Source: Macrotis lagotis
Taxonomy: Eukaryota > Chordata > Mammalia > Peramelemorphia > Peramelidae
Reading direction: 5' to 3'
NCBI RefSeq assembly: GCF_037893015.1
Contig: NC_133658.1
Location: 286,259,719 to 286,323,718, forward strand
DNA length: 64,000 nt
The notes under the pieces are model-generated. The model was not told the DNA's origin, ran no database searches, and worked only from the letters and a program-made list of their open reading frames with translations. The position numbers were made by a program, and so were the translations under genes. Shown here piece after piece: positions 31,701 to 44,700 of this stretch; position 1 is the stretch's first letter, and each line of letters begins with the position of its first letter.

Positions 31701-34700
31701 GGGACATAATGAACACTTAATCAATACTTGTTGACTTGACTGAATCCCTAGCTATGTCTTATGTATCTCTGAAATCCATATATTTATCATCTCTCATGAT
31801 ATATAATAATATTCCAATAAATTTATGTAACATATTTTGTTTAGTCATTCTTTAACAAAACTACCTTTGTTTCTACTTTTTCTGCCATCACAAAAAATGC
31901 TTCTGTGACTATTTTGGTATGTATGCATAGAACCTTTCTGTCTTTTTAAAAAATTGTTATTTATTTTAAGGCAATGGGGTTAAGTGACTTGCCCAAGGCC
32001 AGTTAGACAATTATTAAGTGTCTGAGGATAGATTTGAACTCAGGTCCTCCTGACTTCAGGGCCAGTTCTCTATCCATTGAGCCACCTAGCTGCCCCTCTT
32101 TCTTTCTTTAAACTCCTTGGAGCATAGGTCTAGAAATGGAATCTCTGAATCAAAAGATAAGGAAATTCTAGTTGCATTTTTCATATAATTCTAAATTATT
32201 TCCCAGTATAGTTGCTTCAATTCATAGTCCTACCAACAGTATATTGGTGTATCTATCTTTTCACCACCATCTTTTGTCATCTGTATTAATTTTCTAGGTA
32301 TGAGATGAAGCATCAGAGTCATTTTAATTTGAATTTCTATTTTGGTGGCTTGTAGTAGTCACATTTAGTTGTTATTAGTTTGTAATATTGTTGAGGACTT
32401 TGTTCATATCCTTTAATTACTTGTGTATTAAGAAATAGCTCTTAGCATTATATATTTGTGTTAATTTCCTAAATATCAAGGATGTCAAGCTTCTATCAAA
32501 GATACTTTATGCAAAGATGTTTTTAAATTCAACAGTTTTTTTCCCTACTTCTGGCTGCACTGATTTTGCTCATGCAAAAGCATTTTAGCTTCAGATAATT
32601 TTATTTCTTTTTTTTTCAATAATATCTTTTAGTTTTTGGTTAAGAAGTTGGAGTGGAACTATTATATTGTTCCAGGTGATAGGTGAAGAGGGCCTGAACG
32701 GGGGTTGTGGCTGTATCAGTACATGAAAAGTACATATAAAGTGATGTTGTGAAGGTAGAAATGGCAAGGTTTGGCAATAGATTGGATATGTGTGATGCAT
32801 GAAAAGTGTCAAGAACAACAGTGAGATTTTGAACATAGGTAACTGAGAAGATAGTTTAATAGGGAAGGGAATAGGAAGAGGTGATATTATAGGAAAGGAA
32901 TGAGCAATAGGGGAGATAATGAACTCTACTTGGGGCATTGTATCTGAGGTGCCTATGGGACAGATCAGTTTGAGATCACTAAAAGGCAGTTGATGATGTT
33001 TGAAGAGTCTCTCTATCCCCCAGGTTAGGGCTGGTTGAGCAGGACTGGGAATCATCTGCATAGAGATGATTACTGAACCCATGAGAACTGATGAGATCTC
33101 CAAATGAGAGGAAAAAAAAGAAGAGGGTCCATGACAGAACCATAGAGTACAACCAGGTAGTGTGGATTTACATGGATGAATTAGGAAAAAACCATGAGAG
33201 GGCAATGTCAAGAAAAGTGGAGAGAGGAAAGTATCCAAGAGGAAAAAGTAATCAACAGTATCATATGCTGCAGAGAAAAAGAAAGATGATTTGGGCTTTG
33301 GTAGTTAAGAGATCTATAATATTGAAGAATGTGCTTTAAGCTGAATGTCATGGCAAGAATACACCAGAAGTTTAGAAGAGATTGAAAGGAGAGGAAGTAG
33401 ACAAATTTTTCAAGAATTTTGGCCATGAAGAGGAGGCAAAATAGTAGATAGGGAGAGATTGAAGGAGAGAGAGAAACAGAAAGAGGAAGAAGAAGAAAGA
33501 AGAAAAAAGAGGAGGAGGAAGAGGAGGAGGAAGATGAAGAGGAAGATAGTGAGGGTAGAGGATAGTGTATAGTAGACTTTGTTCACCAAAGGGTCAAGCT
33601 AGGGAGGGAAGGAGAGTGGTGAAGTAAGCACAGGGGTTATGACCTCAGAAAGAACTGAGGGATGGAAGAAATGAAAATGAAGGTGAGAGTGAAGAATAGG
33701 GTTGGACAAATTCAAAGATTATGATCAGATAAAGGAATGTCAGAGATTGTGAAGAAGGAAATGAAACACTTACAGGTGCTGGCAAGGGAAAGGATATGGA
33801 GCTTCTGCCAGTCAATCTATTCTCCTTCAGCAGCCAAAATGATTTTCATATTTCCTAGAGAACCAAAATAGAAAATCCTCTGGCACTCAAAACCCTTTAT
33901 AATCTGCCCCCAACTCTCAATCTTTTCAGTCTTTTTACCCCTGACTCCCTAAGGCAGACTTTTTGATCCAGTGGCTTCTTAGTTGTTCCATGAATAAGAC
34001 ATTTCACCTTGCAGCACCAGGCATCTCCATGTCTGTGATGCTCTCTCTTCATCTCCACTTTTCTGCCTATTCTGGCTTCTTTCAAGTCCCACATTCCACA
34101 GGAAGCTTTTCTCAACCCTTCTCAATCCTAATGTCCTTTCTCTGTAGTCTCCTATTTATCCTGTATATAGTGTTTTGTGCATACTTGTTTGCTTGTTTTC
34201 TCCACCATTAGATTGTGAACCCCTTTAGATTATGAGCTCCTTGAGGGCAGGGACAGTCTTTTGTCTGTTTTTGTATTCTAATGAATATATAGTATATAGT
34301 AGTTTGTGTGTGTATATATGTGTGTGTGTGTATGTATGTATGCATATATAACACACACATGTTGAAATTCACTAACATGAAGGAAGGAAATGGGGGGAAA
34401 TTAAAATTTTGCACCAGACACTGAAGAAGATAGCTGAGTGTCCTTGGGTATTGACAGATAATATCTCCAAGCATTGAATTTGCATTGCAGCAAGGAAGAG
34501 CAGTATAAATAGACTCTGGAAGGGGCATGCACAGCCAGGAAGATTCTAAATCCTCCGCTATGACCAACAAGTCAGGGGGGTAGGAGAGAAAGTATAACCA
34601 GTACTGGAAATGAGGGAAACAGTGTCATCACAAGGGAGCTGCATTTCACTGAGGACCAGAAGACACAACAAGAAAGGAAAAGGTTTAATATCAATTAATT

Positions 34701-37700
34701 AACAATCATTTATTAAGTGTTACTGGGTTCCTGATCCTGGGGACTCAAATAGAGGCAAAGACAATACTTGTCCTCAGGGAGCTTACTTTCTGATGGGGCA
34801 GTTGCAAATGATATGCATGAACAAGAAATATATAGGATAAATTGAAAGTAATTCCAGAGAGAAAGCATTTTAGTTAAGAAAGTTCAGGAAAGGTTTCTTG
34901 TAGAGGGTGGGATTTTAACTGAGACCTGAAAGAAGCCAGGGAAGTCTGGAAGTGGAAAGGATGAGGAAGAGGATGGAAGACAGTGATAATATGAGAAAGA
35001 TGAAAGAAAATTGATTTATTTTGGAATGAACATTTTAGCAGGCACAATGAAAGGGGCAAAGATATGGAGTAGAACATTTCAGAGAATGGTAAGGTAGAGT
35101 AGAAGAAGATACTTATGACAAAGCAATAAATTGAGTTTAGGGAATTAGCAGTCAGGGTTCAAAATCTTTGGAATGTAAATAGTATAGGTAGTAGGAATGT
35201 GTTGAGGATTGATCAATGAATCCAGGCAGAATATTAGTGACTGTAGAGAGGTCAATTGAGGGAGATTTTTCAAAATCCTCCCTCCAGATTCAACCTCCTA
35301 GCAGGTGGTGCTGTGGTATCATTTGAGACATCAAGAACCCTACCTCTCATCTGGCAGGAGCAGGAGGAAGTATGGGATTCCAGTCAGGAGAGAGCAGGAA
35401 GAGAAGGGGGGAGGAGATAGAAAAAGTCTAGTCTTCAGTGTGTGGCCTTGTATTTGAAGTGATCTTAAGGTAGGTGGGCTTCTGTTATCTCCAGAAAAAA
35501 AAGATACTTGATTAACTTATATGAAAGTATGGGACTTAGGCGACAGAACATTAGTTCAATATTTGCTACTTGATAGAGTGGATAGAGTGCTTTTACTGAA
35601 GTTAGGAAGGTTCATCTTGTTGCTGATTATTAAAGATTTAAAGATAGAAGACAGAAGATTTAAGGCCACTGAAAAGGTGAAAGAATTTGAGCCTTCTGGG
35701 ATGTTAAAATTGATCAGGATTTTATTATGAAATATAACAAAGTAAACAGAACAAAAGATTTTCCTCCTGAAGGGTTAACAAGCACTTTAGGATGCCTTGA
35801 ATAACAAAAGGCTAGGAGAGGTTGTTTGGAGAACAGAGACAGAGGGAGAGGGATAGGTAAAGAGAGAGATAAGGAACAGTCCAGAGGAGTTTGACTGGGC
35901 CAGATGGGCAGACCAGCCCTAAGTGGTGGTCCAACTCCAGTTTTATAGCCTTGTCCTTTATCTGGGCACTGAAGGCAAAAGAGGAAATCCCTCCCCACCT
36001 TATGTGACAGAAACCATGTAAACTTGAAGGCTGGGGGTTGGGAATAAGGAGACAGGATACAAATTTTACATTAAACAATGAAACAATAGGAGTCATTTTA
36101 TATCTCAAGAGCAAAGAACTTTCCACACCCTTAATAAGCTCCCCAGATTTTAACAGCAGTAAAAGATTACAGATTTTGTTTCTGCTACATTCATAATTCT
36201 CATCAGTCTTAACTGTTGACCCTGAACAAGTCACTTAACCTTGTTTTTCCTCAGTCCCTCATCTATAACATTAGCTAGAGAAGAAAATGTTAAACCACTC
36301 AAAAATCTTTGCCAAGAAAACTCCAGAGGGATCATGAAGATCAGATATGACTGAAAAATGGTACAAGAATAAAAACTTCTCTTCTCCAATTCCTTAAGAA
36401 TCCCTTAAATGTTTAGCCCCTTTCATCCTTTTTTTGTACTCAGATAATTTAGGTGGTGAATAGAATGCAGGGCCTAGAGTCAGAAAAGCTCATTTCCCTC
36501 AGTTCAAATCTAGCCTCAGAGAGACATGATTGAAATGATTATCAATATCACTCTTTGTTCTTTCTTTTACACTAAATCTAGTTTGTTTGTTAAACAACAA
36601 CCTATACATATTAGAGTATTGCTTAAATTATTTAGTGTTTTCTTAATTATAGGACTTATTTGCCTTTCCTCTGTTTCTCTTGTTTGGAATGTTTGTTGCC
36701 CAAATGCAATATCCATCTTTATTTTTTGTCTTTTCTTTTTGTTTTGTTTTGTTTTGTTTTATTTTGATTGAGGGATGGGATTGGGGCAAGACTGACTCAG
36801 ATAGCTTTTTTGTTCAAGGTTCATCTTTTTGCCTTGATGATTAGGTTAATTTTTACCAGATAGGTTACATGGGTTGCAACTTGAATTCTATCTCTATATG
36901 TCTCATCTTCAGGATCAGTCATTTTGGCCAACATATAATTCATGTGTTCTTTCAAAATTACTATCTTTTGTCTTTCTTCTGTCAAATTTTTTTCCACTTA
37001 CATATTTTGAGTATAAATTTTCCCCTAAGAGAGAATGTGGTATAATGAATAGAAATGTCTTCAGAGTTTGGAAGAGATAGGTTCAAATCCTACTATAAGG
37101 CACATACCAGCTGTGACTGGTATGACTCTGAGACACTGAGTTGCAGAAAGAGATCTACATTGATGAAGTTTTTCACCCACATGTCCCTATACTGATGAAA
37201 TCACAGGTTTGGTTGAAAAAGAAAGAAAGAAAAAGAAAAAACCATGATTGTCCTTTTCAGAGCATTTACTTTCTTTGAATAGATTTTGTTGTTCTGTATC
37301 TAAAATATTTGCTCTGTTGTCTCATTAATTCTGATATGAGTCCTCACATTTCTGCCCTAATTTCTACTCTAATGCTTTCTTTTTAAGTTTTATTTCTCTT
37401 TTGATCCATTCTGGAGTTTCTTGCTCTTGTTCTGTGATCTCTCAGGAGTTCTCAGGATTCTATTTCATTGGGATTTCGGGGCTAATTTTCTTTCATATTT
37501 TATTACTTGTTTAATGAATTAAGGTTTTTAAAAATTTACACATTTTTCCTTCAGTCTTTTTTAAATAGCAGAGTTGGTATATTTACTTAGGAGTTAGGAT
37601 TTTATCAGTCTTTCATCTTAAGCTTCTTGTTTTTCAGCCTTTTTCTGGAAGAGCCAATAGCTTGCTTCTTTGGGCTCTTTTCCTTCCTCTGTTGATTATA

Positions 37701-38748
37701 ATCCCATAGCTTCAGGGGTCATTGTAGGCAGACCCATGTGAAGGACATGACCTATCAATATGCTATAAACCTTTATCCCTTTCTGGTTGAAATTATGACT
37801 GGAGGATCATAAGGACCTGCATCCTCAGCCTACTCAGTATTTCTTGCCAACTGTTTCATTTTAAAGATGAGGAAACTAAGACCTAGGGGTGGGAAATGAT
37901 TTGTCTAAGATGACACATTCTTACAAAACTGATTCTTTATTTCTTGACTGAGACTAGTTTATCTCCCCTTTTCCTAAGAAGGCAAGACTTTCTTTGAATA
38001 GCTCAAATCATTTAAGCAGTTACTCTCAGAAAGAAATTTTTTTTTCTTTCTGTAAGCATTTGAATTATGTCCACTATACAGGAATTGTTTGACATCTTTC
38101 ATTTTGCAAATGGGGATGATTATGGCCCAGAGAGGTGAAATGGATTGTTGTAGGGGATTAAAACGCAAGTCTCTCTTGCTTCCTCAAGGGATTTACACAC
38201 TGCCTCTACAATTGTAGCACTGGAAAAGAAAACAGGTTATCATAATTGGAGCTTCAAGGACAATCTTGGGCAAGAATGAATAAAGAATATAACTTGTAGG
38301 TTCACTATAGGCTATATCCCTCATTAGTTTAAATTGTAGCTAGAGCTAATAAGGACCTGAGTCTTAACCTATACTTATTGTATCTCTTCCTATCAGGTCT
38401 CCTGTGGCAACTTCGACCTAGTGATGTGGAGGTGGAACTCTTGGCTCATACACGGCAAGTGGTGAGCCATGACCTTGAGGAGGAGACAGGACTGCATACT
38501 GGCTGGATCCAAAATGGGGGACTCTTCATCGCCTCCAACCGCCAGCGATTGGATGAGTACAAACGACTTATGTCGGTAGGTATAGATGGTGTCAGGGCTA
38601 AGCTAGGGATACAGGCTTCATGTCTTTCACACTTATCAAGTACTTTCTCCCTCTCCTTTGCTCCCCCCCACCCTTGCTTTTTTTCTCTCTCTCCCTCCTT
38701 CCCTTTCTCCTTCTCTCCTTTCTCTGACTCTCTCCCTCTTCCTGTCTC

Positions 38749-38796
<48 letters not shown>

Positions 38797-41700
38797 GTCT
38801 CTCTCATACACATACATACATACACAGAATTAAAGAACCCTATAAGACTAAATATATTAAAATTAAGTAACACTTGTCTAAGTTTGATATTCTTAAATTC
38901 TTTATTTCTGATCAAAAATTAGTTTCTGAACCTCTGATAGCTATAAAAAATTGTTGTTTCAATGTGTAAAAATGTCAGTCTGCTATGTAAGGCCTATCCC
39001 CAGCATCTAAAGTGTTGACTTCATCTGTGCCAATACTACCTTGAAGGCTGTGATGGCACCAATAAATTCCTTTACCTGAATCAACAAACCACAAGATAAG
39101 AGATATGTTGGATAGGGATAGGGGAAATCCTAAGACTATTTGCAAACATTCCTTTTTAGTGTAAGTGGGACTCTTATCAATAACAATTTGAAGCAACTAT
39201 TATAAGTTATCAGATGATAATATTGTAGAATTATGACGTATATGTTAAATCTCATTGGTTACCTGACTCAGTTTTATGGTTCTTTGTCCTCTATATAAAA
39301 TGCCCCCAGAATTTTGTATCAGTGTTGGCATTTGTAAGGATGTCATCCACCCATGGATTATAAAACTAACTTTGTTGTTTCATTTTTAGCCTAAGAAAAT
39401 TATGGTTAACACACTGTAAGGCATTCAAAGAAGCAAGAGACTGCTGTGGGTGGGAGCAAAGGGAGAAAGTTCTGAAGGGAATGAGATTTAGGTCAGTCTT
39501 TAAAGGAAAGGTAGTATTTGGAGACATATGGGGAAGGTGGGAGTTGAATTCCACCCTTCAAAAGAAGCATGAAAAAAAGGGAAGAGCTGGAGAATGAAAC
39601 TGGAACATTCTTGGGAGGTAAGATCTGCAGGGCTAGATTAGAATTCATTTTAGGGGCTAAAAAGAGGGGTCAGAGGTCTGATTTGAGGAGAATCAGAAGA
39701 ATCTTTCTCTTTTTATCTTACCCTTAGCTTGGCAAAGCCTATGGGATAGAGTCCCATGTCTTGACACCAGCAGAAACCAAAGCACTATATCCACTGATGA
39801 ATGTGGAGGATCTCTATGGCACCCTCTATGTCCCCCATGATGGCACTATGGACCCTGCAGGCACTTGTACCACTCTCACCAGGGCAGCCACTGCCCGAGG
39901 AGCCCAGGTATGAAAGTCACTTCAAACCCTGGATGCTCTCCTTCCTCAGGACCTTAGGGACTTCTCCCCACCCAGAAAAGAGCACTACATTCTGAGGCAG
40001 GAGAACTAGGTTGCATTTCTGCTTTACTTGATGACACTGGGCAAGTTGTGTAAGTTTTCTGTGCCATATTTCCCTAATCATGAAAATGGGTGACCATGTT
40101 TTCCTTCTGGGACAACCAGAGGAATTGGCAACATTGGCAGGAGGACCTTGCTGATTTCAGAGCCAGGTAGATGGCACCCTGGATAATGGGGTGGCTTTGA
40201 AGTCAGGAGCCACAGTGATTTGATTTTGAAGGTAGAGTCAAATAGCTCCATTTGAATCCCAATGGATTTTAATTGAAGTCTGGTTTTCCAGAGCGATATT
40301 CCAAAAAAAATCTTAAATGAAAACTACAGAAGACAAAAAGAATTGTCCCAATTAAAAACCCAACAATGGTAGAAAAAATAAATGGAGAAGAAAAATATAG
40401 CCCCACTGAACCCCAAGGCATATAAACAATCAAACTCTATATTCCTTTAAACAAAGCACCCGAATGTAAGGATATGATTCCCCACTGGACCCAAATCACT
40501 CAGACTCTTACTGATTGGTCAGATGAAGCCTCACTTGCTCATTGTTTTGATTTTGATGGCTCAGAGTGAGTGTGAATAGCAATTATTTCTGTTCTGGCCA
40601 AAATCTCTGAGGGTCTTCCCCTCCCAAATCAATTCTTTTGTAAATATAAAGTAGACCATCTTTTACCTCAGTTCTTACCTAGCCTTTGATTATTGAATGG
40701 TTATTGCCTCACACAACCTGAGACCTGGGAAAAACCTTAGCTTAAGGTTGTCTCCCACTGCATCCTGGGCCATCCTCAGTTGTCCTGACCTATTCCTTGA
40801 CATTGGATTCAGATGATAGAATGGAGGATAGAATGAGGCTCAATTCCTTGCCCAGCTCTGTCTCATTTAAATCCAGTTCACTTGCCAGCAAGACATGATC
40901 CTCTCTATGATTTCTCTGTCATCACATTCAACTGAGATCAATGTATCACATGGAACCAATGTAAAGACTAAGAGAATGCCTTCTGTGGGGGGTGGGGGGG
41001 AGGGAAGCAAGAATGGGGGAAAAATTGTAAAACTCAAATAAAATCTTTCTTAAAAAAAAGACATGATCCTCCTGATATCAAAGATCATTTTTGATAACAA
41101 AGGGTGAACAATAAGAAAAAGAAGAAGGGAAAAAAGTCAGGAAGATCTGTGTTTCAATCTTACCTCAGACTTACTAGTTAAGAGACCCTTGTCAAATCAT
41201 TTATCCTCTCCAAATCTTTATTTCCTCATCTAAAGAAATGTGATAATAATAACACTTACCTCACAGGTGGTGTGATAGTGAATAATACCTTAAAGTATCA
41301 TTTTTATAAATGCTAATTATTTGCTATTTTTATTAATAATTATTGTTATTTAGAAGCAAGGAACTGAGTTGTAGGTCCAGCATTTTCCTGCCCATCTCAC
41401 CATGGAGTCAAGTTCCACCTCATCCCCAGGCAAATGAAGGTCACTTTAAGCAAACTCAATAAATGAACATCTAGATGTTTATATAATAGATAAATCAAAA
41501 TGTGAATTTTTATTTTTTATGAAATGAAAGGTTCACCTTTATATTTTTCTTGAATGCAAATAAAAAGGCTTTAATTCACAAAATTTGCTATTTATATAAA
41601 TTAGATAAGAGTCACAGAGATTATGTAAAATAAGATATACCGGCAATCTGGCATTTGGCCTAAGTGTCCTGAATCCAAGGATGGAAATTTGGTTTGTTTC

Positions 41701-44700
41701 AGTCAACTGTATTTTTTGAATACTAGGTCATTGAGAACTGCCCTGTGACTGGCATTCAGGTACGAACAGATGACTTCGGTGTACGACGGGTGGCAGCAGT
41801 AGATACTGACTATGGCTCCATCCAGACTCCCTGTGTAGTCAACTGTGCAGGTGGGAAAGCACAAATATCCATACAGCTCTGTACTAGCCTTTCTTTGGGG
41901 TCCCTCCCTGGAATAGGATGAGGAGACAGGGAGAATAAAAAGGTCTCCCTCCCCCACCCTACTCCATAATTCCATATGCTTTGCCATGGTGGGTACACTC
42001 CCATGGATTTAGGTAATCCCCAGATCTTTTCTTAATCTGGTATAAATGAAAGATTAATTGCTTTGAAGCCAGGAGCCCACCTTCAATATATTACCTGTGA
42101 GAACTTGGGAAAAATCACAAAATTTCTTGAAAAAAAATGTTATTGATGCTTTAAAAAAAACATTGATATCATTTCCTGTGTCATACAATAGCAAAGATTT
42201 ATAATTAAAAAGTAAAGGGATGCATTTATCATATCTGATAGCATGGTCCTTATTCAACTCCCATAGACTATACTTCTCTATGGAGAAGAGGGAGATACAC
42301 TTCATCTATTAAACTTCTGCAGTCAAGATTGGTTAGTGCACTGGTCTGGGTTCTTAGGTCTTTTAGAATTATTTTCCATCACATTATTGTGGTCACTGTA
42401 TTAGATATTCCCTAGGTTAATCTCTTGTTTACTTCCCTCTGTATCAGTTCATACAAATCTTTTGAGTTACTCAAAAAGTTACTCTTGAATTTATCTTTTT
42501 GTGTTAGGTCTTAATTTTCTCATCTGTAAAATGAAGCATCATAGTATCATAGATTTTAAGATGTAAGGGTCTTTCAGGGATCCCTTATATGATAGTTAAA
42601 GAAACTGAAACAAGACTTGCCTAAGGTCATAAATATAGTAAATGGATGAGTAGGACTCTGTGTTGGATACTCTTTCCATTGCTCATGGATTAGATGATAT
42701 CTACTGTTGCTTCCAGATCTGATTCTATGTTTCTTTTATCTCCTACTCTCTGCCTGAAGCCAAGTTGATAATGTTCTCTAATGGGTTTATATTTTACTAC
42801 CAGGTGTATGGGCGAGTACATTGGGGAAGATGGCAGGAGTGAAGGTGCCACTTGTGGCCATGCATCATGCCTATGTTGTCACTGAGCGCATTGAAGGAAT
42901 CCAGGTGAGTGGGGAAAGCTTGAAATTGTGGATATTGGCTTCAGAGTCATGAGCACGCACATTCAAATTCTTCCTCAGACTTCTCTCAGCTTCTTCATTC
43001 AAAATAATAGCACCTACTTCCCAGGGCTGTGAGGATCAACTTAGATAATATATTCAAAGTGTTTTGCAAATCTCAAAGTACCATATAAATGTAAACTAGT
43101 GATCCAGATAATGACAAAAAGCAAGATAATCTGAAATGTCTTTTTTACCTTCAGAAAATATATCACCTCTTTTTCAAAAATGTGCAAAGGATAACTTTCT
43201 TTTTCTTAGAGAAAATTCTAAATATATGGCTTATTGTGGAACTCATGAAAGTCATACTGATATGGATTAGGACACTGTAGTAAACCATCATCCACAAGGG
43301 AGATAAGCTAGCAAATGAATTTAAGCTAAGAGAAATCATGCTCATTTCTGAAAATAAAAACAGAAAAATGAAACTATCCCTGTCCACAAAGAGTTTACCT
43401 TCTGGTAGGGAGGGAGAGACTATACAAGACTGCGGATGTGTTAAAAAAAAAATATTGGTGGAAGGAGATGGAGGAGAGTACTCACAGTTCATGTGACCAA
43501 GAACAGTTTCATTTCCATTCATTCACATGGGGAATGACTAAAACCTTAGCCAAGTGGCTGTAAATTGACTAGGTTCTTGAGATCATTTTAGGAATGCCAC
43601 TGTGTCTGCCTTCCAGAGAGCATGGAAACAGGCTGGAAGAGATTTTTTAAGAGAACAGGCAAATTCTGTGCAGAGAGTGGGACTGGAGAAGACTAGACCC
43701 TGGAGTATTAAGGGAATTCCATTACCCTACATTTCCTGATGTCTGCTCCTAGATTTAACCAGGCTCAGGCACCTGGGTCTTCCAGGTCAACAGCAACTGC
43801 AGGACTTGGCCTTTTCAGGAAACATGCTGGGGAGCACAGTGCCTTCTTTCAATTAGCCACCAGAGGTCTCTCTTAGGCCACTTTTGCCCCCTTATTATCC
43901 TGAAACACTTCAAGATGAAACAGGACAAAACTTTAAAACCTATTATGAGGAGGAGACATCTAGGACCAGTGGAAGGACATCAAAAGGAGGGCAGTTATCA
44001 ACTCAATATAAGGATAGTTTTCATTGTATCTTTTTATGTTTTCCATTGATAATTTATTTCCTGTAAGCCTGCAGAATTATCTTTAGGAAGGGGGTGACTG
44101 TATTTTTATTGTTTGACATTTAGAATTGTTGTTGTTTAGGTTTCTACTCTTCTCTGCTAAGAAATGAGTTGACTGTCTTGTTAAAGTGGTGATTCTAGTG
44201 ATAGCATGACCATTTATTTAGGATTATCCTGAGGGTATTCATGTTTTGGGTAGAGGTTAGACAAAGTTGAGGTTCCTTCCTACTCTTGAGTATCTGTGGG
44301 GGTTTTTTTAATTGAAATAGTCATTAAATTTTTTTAATTCACTTATCTCAGGTTGAAATTCAACCCTCTTATCTGAGCTAGCAATTTTTTATTTTCTTTT
44401 TACAATTAAATGTTAAGATAGTTTTCAAAATTTAAATTTTACTCTCTCCTACCTTTCCCAAACCCTTCCCCAAGATAGCAAGTTATACTGATATAGGTAA
44501 TACTTAAACAGTCATGATATACATATTTCTATATTGGTTGTGCTGTGAAAGAAGAATCAGAACAAAAGGGAAAAACCTTAAGAAAAAACAAAAAAAATTT
44601 AAAAAGCGAAAATAGTATGCTTTGGTCTACATTCAGGCTCTGTAGTCTTTCTCTGGATGTTTATAGCATTTTCCATTATGAATCTTTTGGAGTTATATTG

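Larger units (their letters stand above)
30180..31750 (+). mobile_element. L2/L3-like LINE 3' part, sense, carrying two inserted elements
   Basis: The L2-like body is seen at 30180-30625 (CTCTTGGTGACCTCAACTTG, TTCAATTTTCATCTCTATCC), 30800-31020 (CATCCTCCCAGGCACCTAGG, TTTAGGTGTCATTGTCAATT) and 31430-31750 (CTTTAGATGCACAGGGTTTA, GTGCCTGGGACATAATGAAC, CTTAATCAATACTTGTTGAC). The last is the classic L2 3' terminus. Inserts at 30628-30790 and 31030-31375 account for the gaps. Confidence 0.7.

Noticed and set aside
32591-33238. 215-codon minus-strand open frame
   Set aside because: It lies inside an antisense L2-like LINE and reads as decayed LINE sequence, not a host gene.
35702-36189. Exact LTR borders TGT...ACA
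   Set aside because: The termini look right but no matching short target duplication was found at these positions, so the borders are left approximate.
38446-38833. Serine/leucine-rich and Arg/Glu-rich frames over the CT tract
   Set aside because: They are low-complexity translations of (CT)n. Only the first part, 38397-38575, is a real exon.
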